From JAUYQR01 sp031377265 (GTDB lineage: Bacteria > Pseudomonadota > Alphaproteobacteria > Rhodobacterales > Rhodobacteraceae), in NCBI RefSeq assembly GCF_031377265.1, contig NZ_JANMET010000162.1:1-13981 (forward strand): a stretch of 13,981 bases of DNA. Direction: 5' to 3'. The notes beneath the pieces are model-generated. The model worked only from the letters and a program-made list of their open reading frames with translations, was not told the origin of the DNA and did not search any database. Positions 13,880 through 13,981 of this stretch are shown here, piece by piece; the stretch's first letter is position 1; each line of letters opens with the position of its first letter. A program made the translations under genes and the position numbers.

Positions 13880-13981
13880 CTAGCCAGCCAACGCTTCCGC
13901 CGCCATCTCTCGGGCCAGCCGAAGGCCGTCAAGCAGCCGTTGCCGACCCTGCGGCCAGTGGATCGGCAGCACGTCCATGAT
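13880..13981 (-). CDS. C-terminal end of an unidentified gene entering from the right edge
   Basis: On the minus strand an open frame runs from the window edge to a TAG at 13880-13882. It reads 33 residues ending 'LRLAREMAAEALAG', with 'VLPIHWPQGRQRLLDGL' before that. It stops 3 bp from the end of the convergent NHLP-like gene. Codon use looks like real coding sequence, being G/C-rich at third positions. No family can be named from such a short tail. Its position makes it a candidate further member of the YcaO/peroxidase locus or its first flanking gene. Confidence 0.5.
   Translation of the reverse strand: MMDVLPIHWPQGRQRLLDGLRLAREMAAEALAG

Noticed and set aside
1..13981. tRNA, rRNA, CRISPR array or complete insertion sequence
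   Set aside because: No tRNA-like cloverleaf, repeat-spacer pattern or transposase gene was recognised anywhere in the window.

Overview
The window is high-GC and fully bacterial. Gene content (a biotin carboxylase / 5-oxoprolinase-like operon, a split YeeE/YedE pair, adenine deaminase) and codon use suggest an alphaproteobacterium, most likely Rhodobacterales (Roseobacter-like). That placement is an inference from style, not from a marker gene.

Left part (1-4634): the 3' end of an AraC-type regulator meets a tightly packed minus-strand operon read pxpA, 77-aa biotin carrier protein, accC-like biotin carboxylase, pxpB, pxpC. Gaps are 9 bp or less, and two junctions overlap. Together the five genes look like a urea-carboxylase-style enzyme split into its parts (biotin carboxylase, biotin carrier, both halves of the carboxyltransferase), with a PxpA/LamB-YcsF hydrolase in place of allophanate hydrolase. 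A divergent LysR regulator (4743-5645) shares a short, palindrome-containing intergenic region with it and is the natural candidate regulator.

Middle (5600-7183): a recombination scar. It holds the C-terminal remnant of one tyrosine recombinase and, beside it, a complete but single-base frameshifted small tyrosine recombinase (corrected length 210 aa), followed by about 450 bp without a convincing gene. Next come two overlapping membrane genes, the halves of a YeeE/YedE-type transporter that appear to lack the family's signature cysteines. After a 426-bp non-coding stretch lies an intact adenine deaminase gene (ade, 8485-10287), then 318 bp with no gene.

Right part (10606-13981): the most interesting region. 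A YcaO-family gene and an animal-type haem peroxidase form a minus-strand pair. Divergent from them, across a 135-bp gap holding two perfectly phased 11-bp tandem repeats, is a 127-aa protein whose middle resembles nitrile-hydratase-like leader peptides (NHLP) of RiPP precursors. This arrangement suggests an undescribed RiPP (ribosomally made, modified peptide) locus in which a YcaO enzyme and an unusual haem peroxidase act on a peptide with almost no heterocyclisable residues. A further minus-strand gene enters from the right edge, so the locus probably continues beyond the window.
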